In this document: in pieces, positions 27,048 through 38,820 of the stretch
Numbering within the stretch: position 1 is the stretch's first letter
Layout of the letters: each line of letters starts with the position of its first letter
Assembly (NCBI GenBank): GCA_002964805.2
Contig: PUDQ02000003.1
Coordinates: 3,100,001 to 3,164,000, forward strand
DNA: 64,000 nt
From: Trametes villosa
Lineage: Eukaryota; Basidiomycota; Agaricomycetes; Polyporales; Polyporaceae
Reading direction: 5' to 3'
The notes under the pieces: generated by a model
Database searches by the model: none
What the model was told of the DNA's origin: nothing
What the model saw: only the letters and a program-made list of their open reading frames with translations
Translations under genes and position numbers: made by a program

Positions 27048-28438
27048 GGGAGGCCATCAATCCATTACTGCATTTGGCAGGCTGCCGAGAAGCCGAACGG
27101 AGGCCTAAGGCCAGCCTCGGAGGCCCCGGGGAGTTCGTGAACCTTCACGGGACCAGCCGGTTTAAATTGTATGGCAGTCCAGGCAAATAGCCGGTTCGTG
27201 AAGGTTCAGGGGCCCTACAGATGGTGTTGCGGCAACTGCCGTCTGCAGGGGCTGGTCGGAGAACGAACTTTATTTTCGTATGGTACACGGACGCTCGTCT
27301 CGCTCTCGTTGGCCTTACGCGTTTGGACGGGGTACACACTAGTACTAGAAAATTCAGCTCGATCTGTGCTTGCTTGCTTGCCGCGTCCCTGCAACCACTT
27401 GAATTTTCTACAGAGGTGCCGCTCCTCGGCCGCGCCCCCGGTGCGCTCGACGCTGCGGTACGTCGGATTCCACCGCTTCCTGCTATCTGCATCCAACCGG
27501 CCGACGATGACATCCTCTGTGGCGCGGGCGGCACTTTCAGCCCGAGCAGAAGGCTAGGGGCTGAACACTGAACCACGAACACCGCCGAATATCAACTTGT
27601 ACTGTGAGGTACGTCGCAGCTGCATCTCACGCCCCGGGTGACTCGGACGCTGACCGCGCTCTACTGGCAGACGAGTATATATGTCGTGGAACGAGAGGCT
27701 TTGTGGACACGATCCGGCTGTTGTATCTCCTTGTGCCACCCTATCGATACAGCCATACCTCTTCAAACGACTCCAGGATCGCGCTCCGAGTCGACATGGA
27801 CGTCGTTCGCGACTTCGGCAGGCTCCCACCGCCGCGCCAGCCGGGTCTGTCAGTCCAGAGTTCAGGCTGATCATCTAGCACTCCCAGCTGGCAACTGGTG
27901 CGGCCCGTTAGTCCCTGCCCCGGGCCCAATCGCACACAGTAGTACTAAATAAATGCGCCTGCCGGTGCGCGCAAGCACAGGCTCCGTCTCCCGAGCTCGA
28001 CGCTTCGCCTTCGTCCCCCACGCCCGCCAGGAGTAGCCGTAGCAGCATGCGTTCCATGGCTCCGCCGCGGCTTGTTTGCGACACACCTCTGCGGTCGCTG
28101 TATTTTGTGCATGAATGCGCCCTGGATCAGCGGTGAACTGCCAGCCGCTGGCTGCCACTTGACACGGACGAGCAGCAGCCTCAGCCTGCGCCAAGGCGTT
28201 TCGCGTTCCTTACGGGCCTGTCGGCAATAATCGACAATCTCGCACCCGCGGTTTCAGCGCGACCATCACATCGCGCCCCGCCGAAGCGGTGGCTCTCGGA
28301 CTCGGAGAGCCCAAGTCAACCGCTGAGTATGGTGCCCAAATGGTGCCAGACTGCCAGTTATGTCATGACGCGCCGACTCCCGAGTGTCAGAGCGGGATTG
28401 AATCGCAGGCGCACAAAAAGCCAAGCTATAGCTAATAA
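27048..28438. other. Unassigned region between KDZ remnant and tRNA-Thr
   Basis: About 1.4 kb with no supported gene. It may include the right end of the KDZ element. Near-repeats GTTCGTGAACCTTCA (27133) and GTTCGTGAAGGTTCA (27194) and a 13-bp hairpin at 27218-27245 are present. Open frames are short and overlap on both strands. Confidence 0.45.
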
Positions 28439-28525
28439 TTCCCACTAGCCGACTTGAACGACTGACCTCGTCATTACACGATTACTCGTACTAGTGACGC
28501 GCTCTACCAGCTGAGCTAAGCGGGA
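28439..28525 (-). tRNA. tRNA-Thr (anticodon AGU) with a 14-nt intron
   Basis: On the minus strand the acceptor arms TCCCGCT/AGTGGGA pair (one G-U), the D arm reads GCTC-AGCTGGTA-GAGC, and the T arm AGTCG/CGGCT encloses TTCAAGT. The anticodon stem CGTCA/TGACG encloses AGT, and a 14-nt intron (28475-28488) follows position 37. Spliced length 73 nt, discriminator A. Confidence 0.92.
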
Positions 28526-28669
28526 TGTTATACAGTTTGCTTCGATTATCATGACAGTCGCTTAGACATCGCCGCAAACCCACACTGCGCACAACTCACA
28601 ACACATGTACAGCTCGACATATGCACAGCGACCACAACAACGCCAAGAACTACGTACACTATGCCTCAG

Positions 28670-31600
28670 CTACGCAGTCAAGATGCGGAACGGGTCCGAC
28701 CCGCCCCCCCCGAGGCCCGCGAGGACTGCCTGGCGAACCGCGCTGAGGTAGTCGCCGAGCCGCCGCCCTGCCTGGCTCGAGAAGTCGTCGTAGAGCCGGT
28801 AGCGCGAGTCTGCGACGGTGTTGACGAGCGAGAGCGCGTGCTTGAGGTTTCTTTGGGGGAGGGGGCGTGAGCATGTGAGGCGCGGGGGAGAAGTGGGGCA
28901 AGGAGGGCAGGGGGAAGGAAGAGGGGCGAGCGGGGGGAAGACGTACTCTGGGATCCGGCTGCGCGAGTTCACGAGCGTCACATGGAGGCGGTTGATGAGC
29001 TCGGGGATGAAAATCTGGCGGATGCGCGCGAGGTCGCGGGGGCGCTTCACACCTGTGCAGTCCCTCAGTCAGCATTCGGTCTTCAGCGATGGGGCGCAGG
29101 AGAGCTTACCGGTGCTGCGCAATTCGGGGTCCGAGACGAGCCAGTCCGTCGTGAGCAGCTTCACGACCTGCTCGTGCGCCTGCTCGATCAGCGTCTGCAG
29201 CTCCCGAACATACGACGTCAGGAACCACACAAAGGCACTCCAGACAGGGATGGGGCGCACCTTGTAGTCGCTGAGCCACGCGGCGCGCGTGTCCTTGTTC
29301 ATCTGCGGCTGCTCGAGCGCCTCGCACTCGGTGACGCGCGCGAGCGCGTCCCACACGCCGAAGAATTGGCGGTAGTGCATGTACTCCGTCGCCTCCTCCT
29401 CAGGCTCGCGCAGCGTGCCGAGCTCGGGCGGGAGCATGTCCAGGAGGAGGCGCGCGACTTGCACGCGGCCGTGCCCTGGGAGATGATGCGGGTAAAGGTA
29501 TGTTGCGTGAGGAGGTAATGGGTGAGAGGGGAGGAGGGGGCGTACCGAGGAAGTAGCGGAGGATGACGTTCGTCTGCTCGAGCGCGGTGTCGTATGTGCT
29601 CTCGAGGAACGTCGTCCACTCGATCGACCGTACGAGCAGCCACTCCGGATCCGTTGGTGCAGGCTCCAGCCCGCTGATGAACGGTAGCGGACCCTTCGTA
29701 GGTAGCAGGATCTGCAAACGCCGGCGTTTTCAGCACAAACGTGGCTTTCCATAAGGAATAGTGGGGACGTACGGTGAAAGCCTTCTCAATCGTCTGTTCG
29801 GCGGTGACGATAGCGACACGCTCAATATCGAGCCCATGCTCCCGCGCACGCGTAAGCGCAAGCCGACGCTCGTTGATATCCGCGGAGAGCTCGAGAGAGG
29901 TGAGGAACAACGCGTACCGCTCCACTGCGTTGTCGCCAAGTGCTCCCGCGTACATGGCGATCAGCTCGCGCTGGCCTGCCGCCTGACGTCAGCAGAGGGT
30001 AAATGTGAGCAGCGGCCCAGACACATTGAATACAGCGCGAAGCGCACCTCCAGTACTTGCAGGTACGCCTCGAGGATAATCTGCGTCGCGAACGGCGAGA
30101 CCTGCATGTCAATCATTTGGAGGAACAGGCAGAGGTGCGCAAAAAAGCGCGTCATCGTCGTGTACCTGTAGCTCGGTCAGAATGTGAAACAAGGAGGGTG
30201 CGCGCTCAGCTTACTCGGGAGACGAGACGTATGTGCCCTCTTGAAGGCCACTCGCGAAGGCCTCGAGGAGTGCATCAGTTCGGTCGAGGATAATGTGCAG
30301 TTGTGACACATGATATGGGTTGTCCGCAGGAGCACTGTACCATTGCCTGAGCATTGCGGTTCCGTTTGACTAGTGGACTCACGTACCCTTCGGCGGTCTG
30401 CACGTTAGCAAGCGACTCGAGCGCCTGGATGACCTCGTTTTCCCACTCCTCATCGACCTCTTCCTCCGTACCCCGCACGGCCAGAGCAGCCGCTCCGCTT
30501 TCCAGCGCGCCAAGTCCATTCTCCCAGAAGCACTCGCGCTCGATCGCCGCGAGGCCGACGCTTAACCGCTCTTCGCACGAGAGGCTAACGAGGGCCCATA
30601 GGTGATCCTCCCAAGTCCGTGCGACGGCCTTCAGAGATATTGAGGTCTGTGGGGTGGGCGCGAGCGCAGCATATAACGCGCGCTCTGTGGGGGACAATGT
30701 GGTGCTCAGCGCGGCTTGGGAGCATATCTTCTTCCATAACCGCCGGCGGACGTTTCCGTGCCATTGCTGTGAGTCTTCCGCGTCCTCATCGTCCATCGCG
30801 TCTACTTCACGCGGTTCGTTCGCTGCGGGTGCGCATGTGGGATTAATGGGCGCATTCGGGTGCAGCGGAGGGTAAACACGTACCGATGGCTCTCCATTGG
30901 AATAGCAAGGCACCACGGATGCTAGCTGCTCGCCATGGCTGGTTCGCTTTCCGACATAGCTCGACCGCTTCCTCCAGCTGACCTGCTCGGACATGTGCAT
31001 ATAGCGCCTGGAGGACAGCTTTCTCGTATACCTGTAAAAAGACATGAGCAACTTGATGCACGCGGGAGTACGCAATGTTAGTGACTTGCAGGGCCCGGCT
31101 CAGCTCGAAAGCCCAGGCTTAGGCCCGGCTTCCTGGGGCTAAGGCTCCGTAGGGCGTTGAGCCGAGCCCTTGCACAAAGCTCAAGCCTGGCTCAAGCCCA
31201 GCTAAGCCCCGACTTTCAAACCTGGCAAACAGTGTCTCGTGTTATGCATATACACACCGCCCGAGGCGCGCGCGTGCGACGTGAAACTCTCCTGGTAGTC
31301 TATACCAGCCCGTGACGAGCGGAGGGACTCGATGTGGTGGTCGGGACGCACGTGAGCCACTGCCCGCGTAGTCCCATTTCACGTAGGAACGGTTCAAAAC
31401 GGACTCCGGTGCACAAGAATGAGTTCGATTTGAGGTCGGGGGGCGAGCTGTGGCTCACGAAAATCAAGCCGGGCTTTAAGCCCTCATGAGCCCCCTTCAA
31501 AGCCCGGCTCGGCCTGGCTTTGTGGGGGCTTGGCATAACGGCTTACAGGCCTGGGGCCGAGCCTTGCAATTCCCTAGTACGCATGCAGGAAGTCAAGCAA

Positions 31601-32363
31601 CTCGGGTTCATATCGTGTCTAGACGCGGAACTTCCATCCGCGAGACGGGCCATGACAGAGGCAAGTACTCACCGCATCGTCGGGCGCAAGCCCCTTCTCC
31701 TCAACGCCATCCCTGTTGACCGCATCGGGGTCCAGCTCAGCCACCAGCCCGGTACCCGTCCTGCCCGTGCGCTTCCCCTGTAGGACCGCATTTCGTGTAA
31801 ACCTCCAGTAGCCGTTCGTGGCTCCGGGGTCGAGGGAAGTGGGGGAGGGCGCGGATTCGTGTAACCATTCGCGCACAACGACGAGCTCGGAGAGGAGAGG
31901 GGAGGAGTGCATGATTGATTGCGCGAGCGTGGCGGGTGGCGTGTATGGGTTCGCGGCGAGCAGTTCGCGGGGGTGGGGGAACTCTGGGGGTGTTGTTTTG
32001 CGTATTCTTCAGAAGTTCAGAATCAGAGAGCGCATCAATATGAAGCCTTCACGTACGACATGAGGGACTGCAGCAGAGCCCAGGTGTCGCTCTCCATCTT
32101 CAGTGCTTCGAGTTCGGATATTGAGATCGAACCGTCTGCCCCGGCAGCGTCTTGTAGTTCTGATAGCCTGTAAACGGCGTGAGCGACGTGAGCATACACA
32201 TAGAGTATACATACGAGGAGATTTGTACATACTGTTGACTGCATATCTCGCGAAGCCTGGGCGCGAAGCCGGTCTCGGGGTGGAGGAGAGCCTCAAGGTC
32301 ATCCTTGTTTGCCTGGCAAACCGCGAGTACTTCAGCGCATGACGCGTACAGAGCCTCAGCCAT
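28670..32363 (-). CDS. NUP84: Nuclear pore scaffold protein Nup84/Nup107
   Basis: Twelve exons on the minus strand: 32363-32233, 32167-32053, 31981-31673, 31031-30884, 30822-30387, 30334-30215, 30165-30048, 29982-29773, 29711-29546, 29475-29110, 29052-28947, 28850-28670. Phases close to 801 aa, similar to fungal Nup84. Recognisable blocks are the helical ELCRKANQPWRAASIRG (about residues 215-231), the WKKICSQAAL and WEDHLWALVSL segments, the MYAGALGDNAVERYALFL repeat and a C-terminal helical domain ending DPFRILTA. Nup107-family proteins are all-alpha members of the Y-shaped (Nup84) complex that coats the nuclear pore membrane. The intron between exons 3 and 4 is about 640 nt, ten times the others, because of a MITE-like insert. 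The intron 2 acceptor (after CCCCCAGAG at 31982) was chosen for phase. The F-box gene upstream is on the same strand, 408 bp away. Confidence 0.85.
31075..31576. mobile_element. MITE-like insertion in the long intron of NUP84
   Basis: About 500 bp. The ends are imperfect inverted repeats: GCAGGGCCCGGCTC near 31088 against (reversed) GCAAGGCTCGGCCC near 31568. The interior is full of GGCTTAGGCCCGGCT-like runs, as in some hAT-type miniature elements. AGTACGCA occurs at 31067-31074 and 31577-31584 and may be an 8-bp target duplication, the length made by hAT transposases, although the inverted repeats start some bases inside it. Without it the intron would be about 130 nt. Confidence 0.5.
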
Positions 32364-32771
32364 TGCAACAATGCTTCTGAACTGGATTCTGAATTACAGT
32401 CTTGATAAAGCAGAGTTCCAGCGTTGAGTGAGTGGGAGCGGATGAGCGGATGAGGCACAAGGTGCGAGAGACATAGGCGCCCACGCGCGACGCGACTGTG
32501 GCTGGGCGCTACCGGCCCCCGTGGTACACACCAGCACTTCTGTTACTGTACCACCAATACCTACCCTCGACATGAAGCCTGTACAGAGTGCTTGAGGTGG
32601 AGCTATCATAAACACAGGGGTCATTAAAACGAAATAGATACAGCAGTCGCTCAACAAGTGCCGGAAAGTAAGTACAGACAGAGCACGCCTACTTATATAC
32701 TACCGTCCGGAGGTTTGAACAGTGTCCAAGTGTCCCGCGGGCCGAGAAATTCCAACGGATTGCCCCACAAA
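32364..32771. other. Spacer between NUP84 start and the F-box gene end
   Basis: About 410 bases holding the presumed NUP84 promoter (minus strand) and the 3' end of the F-box gene. No clear TATA box or further gene. Confidence 0.45.
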
Positions 32772-34231
32772 TCAAGCAGTCTCGGTCTCCGGCTTGTCGC
32801 GAACGACTATCTCGACCGTGCGACGCGCAGCTAACCCGCTACGTTTTTCAGGTTGGCTCGCTGCTGCCGCACTTCTGACGATCGCGGCGTACGTCTTCAC
32901 CGCATCCAAATCTTGTTCCCCTTCAGACGGCGCGACCAAGGCGTGCGGCTGTGAACGCCATGTGTTGAGCGCACGCGGAGTGAGGGGCTCCAGGACGATC
33001 TTCGCATGGGCAAGGCGCGACCAGAATTCAGAATTCAAGGCGCGAAGCAGAGTGGTCCAAACTGCCATACTTGCCCTGGCGTCTGGGGGAACGCGGAGTA
33101 CGAGCTCGATCGACTGAAGGACTGGCAGATACATGACATCCGGTGGCCTTTCGTGATCATAGTGAACAGTCTGAAGCTCCGTGGACAGAATCGACAGCAG
33201 GGCCAAGAAGATGTCGATCGTCTCGGATGCAGACAGGTCAGAGATGGTCGTGTGCCATGGATCGTAGCGAAGGCGAAGTGAGGGCTGGGAGAGCAGGTGG
33301 CGCATAGACACAATGAGTGAGCTTGACGATGTGTCCCAACATTCGCCGCCAACTGTAGCCCGGCGAGTTAGCAGCGCATTCCGACCGCGGGTAAAAGCAT
33401 AACGGACGCACAGAATGGCCTAGTCCCCCTCAGCCCGACAGCCTCGGTCAGGGTGATCTCCACGTGCTGTAGGTTGGCGTTGCCCGCATACATGACGTCT
33501 ATCCACTGACGCCGACGCCCGAAATCCTCAAGGGAGAGAGCGACTTCACGCAGTGTTGCGCCAGGTCCTACATATCGGGAGTACCTCAAGGCTGTCAGCA
33601 ACGCGAGGGCCGGGCGGGGCACGCTGCTGCTTCGGTGACCGCGCTTCTCCACATCCACGACGCGCAGTATCTTCAGTCGACGGAGACGTGCCACGAGGTC
33701 TTCCATGCTCGGTCCGTCGCGGGGTACGAGGGGGGACCCGCTAGGCCCCGTCTCGCTCGGTGAGAGGGACACGAAAGACAGCACGTCCAGCGCAGGAAGC
33801 TCGCACACAAAGCGTAGCAAGCGCCGCGGCGAGTCGACGAGGAGATGCGAGAGCGTGAGGGCGCCCAGATTGGGGAGGTGGCTGAGGTCGATGGGCAGGG
33901 GTAGCAGCGCTTGTGGGGCTTCGCCTTCGCCAACCAGTGGCCCGCAGGTGTGGATGGAGTGAACGACCGCGGCAAGATGTGAGACCGGGGGGAATGCTTT
34001 CACGAAGTCGGGCAGCTCCACGGAGGAGCCTTCGGAAATATGGAGCACAATCTCGTGTGAGAGGTGGTGCATGGCGGAAGGCGCAAGTAGAGAGTCCGGG
34101 TGAGCGGGGTCGTCGGTAAGAGCACACGCGACGAGTGCGCGCCAGTCGTCGTGCAGGAAGTCGACGATGCGATCCGTGAGCTCTCCTGGAAGCGTTGGGG
34201 AGGCATTCACTGGAGTGAGCGAGCGCGACAT
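32772..34231 (-). CDS. F-box/leucine-rich-type protein, paralogue A (divergent)
   Basis: Two exons, 34231-33412 and 33352-32772, GT-AG intron of 59 nt, phases close to 466 aa. The N terminus has the F-box-like pattern LPGELTDRIVDFLHDDWRAL followed by the basidiomycete LxPSxxHHLSHEI turn. The middle contains repeated hydrophobic LxxLxxLxL segments (SHLPNLGALTLSHLLVD) as in leucine-rich substrate receptors. Such proteins join SCF ubiquitin ligases through Skp1. Exon 2 begins GGECWD where the paralogues have GNVIWD. It aligns end to end with the three copies at 35084, 45176 and 60547 but is the most diverged and lies outside the duplicated unit. Substrate unknown. Confidence 0.7.
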
Positions 34232-35083
34232 GGCGGCGAATTGGGGAATGAAGGCCTGCACTAGTAGGGAGGTGAAAAAGCATGAGTGAGGACTTAATGG
34301 CCAACGACGGACTTGATAGACGTAGCCCGCGCTTCGATTGCGCTGCAACCCATATACTGCGAGATGCTATGACATGCCGTGTTGTTGCCAACAGGTGACA
34401 GTTGAAACGGTGCCAGGAAAAGTTCGACTCTCATCGTAGAGACCTATCGCGTGCTGTCATAAAATCAGGGCATCACTGAATTGGAGATATGTCACTTTTT
34501 TCAGTCCAGATCAACTTTGCAGACGGGAAAACCGCCGCTCACTGAGGATCCTTGTATGCCTAATTGACCGAAGGCACGGTAGCGCATGGCGCGCACAGAG
34601 ACTCTGCCGTCAGAGTAGATTCGCTCGAAATCGCTAGAACCACAAGAACTTCTCGTCTGGAACGCGTGAGGAAACAAGTCGGAGGTTGAGCAGACGGACG
34701 CCTTGTGGAGGAGAGGCAAGGAGGCTCCAGGAACAGGCGCCCTTGCGCGACTGAGTTGTTAAGTTGGGCGCTACCGCTACAGCTCGCTGTACAGTCAATG
34801 TACAGTATAATCGGGAATATGGGGTATCCCAAAATTTCTGAAGCGGGACGAGACTATACATCTTCGCAGAACATGATTTGGTGCGCTGTTCAATAGAAGA
34901 GATACGTTTGTTGAGCCCGTCCAGAAGGACACCACACAATCCTATGATATTGATACAATTGCACGTAGATGACGAGAAATGGAGAAAGATTGCAGACCAG
35001 GTGAGTCTTTCGTAGCCAATGTCCACAGGCCCAGAAAGCGTTCGAAAAGTCCTGTAATAGTCCGTGTAACCCGGGTCTACAAT
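34232..35083. other. Spacer between F-box genes A and B
   Basis: About 850 bases, lower GC than the neighbourhood, no supported gene. The left edge of the duplicated unit lies at about 35075: upstream of it, the sequence no longer matches the flanks of paralogues C and D. Confidence 0.5.
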
Positions 35084-36549
35084 TTAAGCAGTCTCAATCA
35101 GCGGCTTGTCGCGAACAACCACTTCAACCTCGCAACGCGCAACCGGCTCGCCACGGTGTTCGTTTTCGACCGTCGCCACGACGCTGCGCACGACGGCGGC
35201 GTACGCCTCCACCGCGTCTTCCGCATCTTGTTCCTCCGAGGACGGCGCGACCAACGCGCGGAGCTGTGAGTGCCAGGTCCTGAGAGCGGATGAAGGAAGG
35301 GGCTCCAGGATAACCTTCGCATTCGCGAGGCGCGACCAGCATCCAGAGTCCAGGGCCTCAAGCAGGTCCGTCCAGGCTGTCGAATTCGCCCTTGCGTCTG
35401 GGGGGACGCGTAAGATGAGCTCCAGCGATCCAAGGGCGGAGGGATGCACGTCGTCTGGCGTCTCTGATTCTTGGGCATCGCGCAGAGAGTCAAGAATCGT
35501 TGCTAGACTCGACAGCAGGGCCAGGAAGACGTCGATCGTCTCGGTTGCAGACCGGTCGGACCCGGGCGTGCGCCATGGGTCGTAGCGGAGGCGGAGCGAA
35601 GGCTGGGAGAGCAGGTGCGCCATAGATGCCATAAACTCTTCCGACGGTAAGTCCCAAATCACGTTCCCTGCAAACTCCACGGTTAGCAACGCATTCCGAC
35701 GGCGTCCTGGTAGACAATATACGTACCGGTCGCACTAGTTTCGCTCAACCCGACGGTCTCGTACAAGGTGAGCTCCGCGTGTTGTAGTTTGGCGTTGTCC
35801 CGACACAGCACCTCTATCCACTGGCTTCGGCGCGCGGCATCATCAACGCAGAGGACGACTTCGCTCGGTTTTGCGCCAGACGCTACGTCTCCGCAGTATT
35901 TCAGGACTTGCAGCAACGAGTCGGGCGGGGTGGGCTTGTCTCGGACGCGCTCCTGGAGGCATACCCACTCAACATCCACAATACGCAACACCTTCAGCCG
36001 TCTGAGACATGTCACGAGCTCTTCCACGCCCGGGCCGATGTCGGGTGCGAGGCGACATTCTCCTGGCGCCCGCAGCTTCGGCGCGAGGCCCACGAGCGAC
36101 AACTCTTCGAGCGCGGGAAGTTGGCACAAGAAGCGGATGAAGCGCGCCGGGGCATCGATGATGAGATGCGAGAATGCGAGCGAGCGGAGGTTGTGGAGGT
36201 GGCTGAGGTCGATGAGCGGGGGAAACACCGCGTGGGGGGCTTCGTGCTCGCCAACCGGTGGTCCGCAAATGTGGAGGGAGCGAACAAGCTCGGCGAATGA
36301 CGAGCCCTTGGGGAATGCCTTCAGGAAGTCGAGGATCTCCGCATGGGAGCCTGAGATCTGTAGGATGATGTTGCGCGAGAGGTGGTACCGGGCGGATGGG
36401 ACGAGCAGAGAGTCAGCATCTGTGGGGTCTGCAGTGCGAGCGCACGCGACGAGCGCGCGCCAGTCGTCGTGGAGAAAGTCGATGATGCGATCCGTGAGCT
36501 CCCCTGGGAGTGTTGGAGCAGCATGCACTGGGACGAGCGGGGGCAACAT
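35084..36549 (-). CDS. F-box/leucine-rich-type protein, paralogue B
   Basis: Exons 36549-35727 and 35667-35084, intron 59 nt, 468 aa. F-box-like segment LPGELTDRIIDFLHDDWRAL at residues 14-33, then LVPSARYHLSRNI. A run of hydrophobic leucine-rich segments (LHNLRSLAFSHLIID, LPALEELSLVGLAP) fills residues about 100-250, where target recognition is expected. The exon-2 part (GNVIWDLPSEEF to VVVRDKPLIETA) is helical and almost identical in copies C and D. Likely a cytosolic or nuclear SCF ubiquitin-ligase adaptor. It is the first gene of duplication unit 1. Confidence 0.75.
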
Positions 36550-37819
36550 GGTCGAGGGGGAGTGTGAAGCCTGCGCTCGGGAGGCGGAAAGCTATAGGTG
36601 AGTGCCTAATAGCATCAGCGGATCCGATAGAGTCACCTGGGTTTGAATTGCGCTGCGAGATGCTGTGTCGTGCCGTCTTGGGACCCGCAGAAGCAAGACA
36701 AGGCGACGTTGCATGCTCAAGCTTCGTCTCCGAGAGCCAAGTAGAGGGCTCGACGCCACATCGCGCACGTTCTTGCCGATCCCGCCCCCTTTTAGGCGCG
36801 CGCCGACACCGCTTTTGGCGGGGACGGGCTCTCCTCTTGACCACGCTCATCGACATGAAGACCACGCGCTCTCTCTGCGACCCAGGCTCTTTGCGTGCCT
36901 TTGGCGCGTCTCTCCCGCCCCTTCCTGCCCCTTGCTCTGGCCCTCCTGCGCTCTCCGCTCCGTTTCCCGCCCTCCCGCGCACTCAGCACCCTCGCAGAGT
37001 GCACATCCACCCCGCGCCCGAGCGCCGTGCTAATCGACACCCATATCGCTCGCATCCTCTACTCGCCTGCGGTCTGGGCACAACATCCGGCATTTCGACA
37101 AAAATTAATCCTCCCGCCCTCGCTCCCTCGCGACACCTGGGCAGCGCACATAGGGCCGTCCCCGCGGACATCTTGAGGTCGTTCGCGCGCCGAGAAACCC
37201 GCGGACGAGTGCGCTACGAGCAGGACAAGAGGCCCGGACGACGAGAATCACTCGCCGTCCCTCCCCGGTGAGTGCTACTGTCCCCGTTTCGATTGCTATA
37301 TGCCCTACAAACATATCTCCATCATCCCCATCCGTTTCCGTGTCCTCACGCGCAATTTCACGCCCACCCCGCCGCCCGTTTCCGCTGTTCCTCCCGTTTC
37401 TCTCTCGAGAATCCGCCCATTTCGCTAATCCGCGCTCTACACAGATACTACGACCGGGGCGCACCGACTGCGCGGTCGAAAGCGACGGGACGCAGAGCGC
37501 ATCGCATGGGCGGGCCACGCTCGCCCCACCTGTCATTAGGCGCCCAAGCCACGAACCTCCGCGCAGCTGCGGCCGCGACCCCTCCTTCATGGGACTCGAA
37601 AATCGACCTCCGCGGATGGCCACAAAACTAGTACGTACGCACCAGAAACGTTCAAAAGTACCCGTTTCGCACCATGTCCGCATGCGCTGCGTCGCGCCGC
37701 GCCGCCCACGCGCCAAAACGTTCTCCGCGCGGGGCCGCCGCGGATGGCTCTGTCCCCGCGTGTGTGCTCGATAGAATTGTTTTGTATTGCTCACGGCGTG
37801 TCTATGTAGTGTATTGTAC
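36550..37819. other. Unit 1 spacer, first part
   Basis: 1.27 kb, very GC-rich, repeated at 46642-47910. Probably includes the promoter of F-box gene B and, divergently, of the candidate gene at 37820. Arg/Pro-rich open frames are found on both strands and are not reliable. Confidence 0.45.
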
Positions 37820-38820
37820 ATGATGGTGCGAAAACGAGAGCCGTCCGCGGCGTGTGCCCGACGTGAGCGACGATACGCAGTCCGTTCGCGCCTCCAGCGT
37901 TTAAGCGCCCAAGACTGGGACGTGCGCGAGCAGCTCGCGGCCGTCGTCTCGACGTGCACGCGCACGGCTCCCCCGGTTTCGACGCGCAAATACGGCTCCA
38001 GTAACGACACGCCGAGCGCTCTACGTATCAGCACCGCGCCGAGCGACATCGGACGGCCGCGACGTGCACGCGCAGGTCGGGAGTGCCCCGGGGCCCCGCG
38101 CGACGAGCCGACGTCGTGCACACGACACCCTCGGTGAGTACGTACACGACACACAGTGTCCCCGGGGCGCATGTGTAGACGAAGAGCGTCGCGCCGTCGC
38201 TGCCGCGTGCTGCCGTCTCGACGGTGTCGCGCTGTGCACACGGCAGCGACTCGTGCGCGATCCACGCCCGACCGTATACGCAGCCACTGACACCCTCCTC
38301 TCCCAGCTCCTCTGCGCCACGGGAGGCGTCTCTCAACACGCCGTTGGCGCATGGCACACGCCCCCGCAAGTCGTCGCTCCGCGGCGCGCTCGAGGCGACC
38401 CGGGCCGCCGCCCTCTCCGCACGCTCCCTACAGTGAGTGCCGCGCCCACGACGCTCGCAGACTCGTGCTAACACTATCCAGAGCTCGCGACGGGCGTGTC
38501 CTACGGGAACGGCGCCGCGATGGCAACGCCGCCGAGGACCGGCTTGCCGACGTCCGCGTGCAGGACGGGCAGAACAACCCTGTGCCGCCCCGTGCCTCGG
38601 TACAAGTAAGTGCGCCTCGTTCCGGACGCCTCCCTGGTCGTACTGACGGCGCCCGTCTCGTACTTAGCAGTCCGAGGCGTTCGTCGCCGGGCGTCGTCGC
38701 GGCGGCGTCTCGATCTGCGGCCTCGACAATCCCGGAGGCACCGTCGAGGCTGCAGCGGAGACAGTGCAGGGTGGCGGACGAGCGTCGCTCCGACGTCCCG
38801 CACGCGTCCGCGCAGCTTAG
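37820..38820 (+). CDS. Candidate 4-exon gene of the duplicated unit (237 aa, unknown)
   Basis: A tentative model from splice signals: exons 37820-38133, 38307-38432, 38482-38605, 38671-38820. Introns are GT-AG; the second has a clear CTAAC branch point at 38467. Phases close to 237 aa. The last two exons read like ordinary protein (ARDGRVLRERRRDGN, VSICGLDNPGGTVEAAAE). The start is at the first of two adjacent ATGs. The equivalent locus in unit 2 has an 8-nt deletion in exon 1. No family is recognised, and the whole region is GC-rich enough for chance open frames, so confidence is low. Confidence 0.3.
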
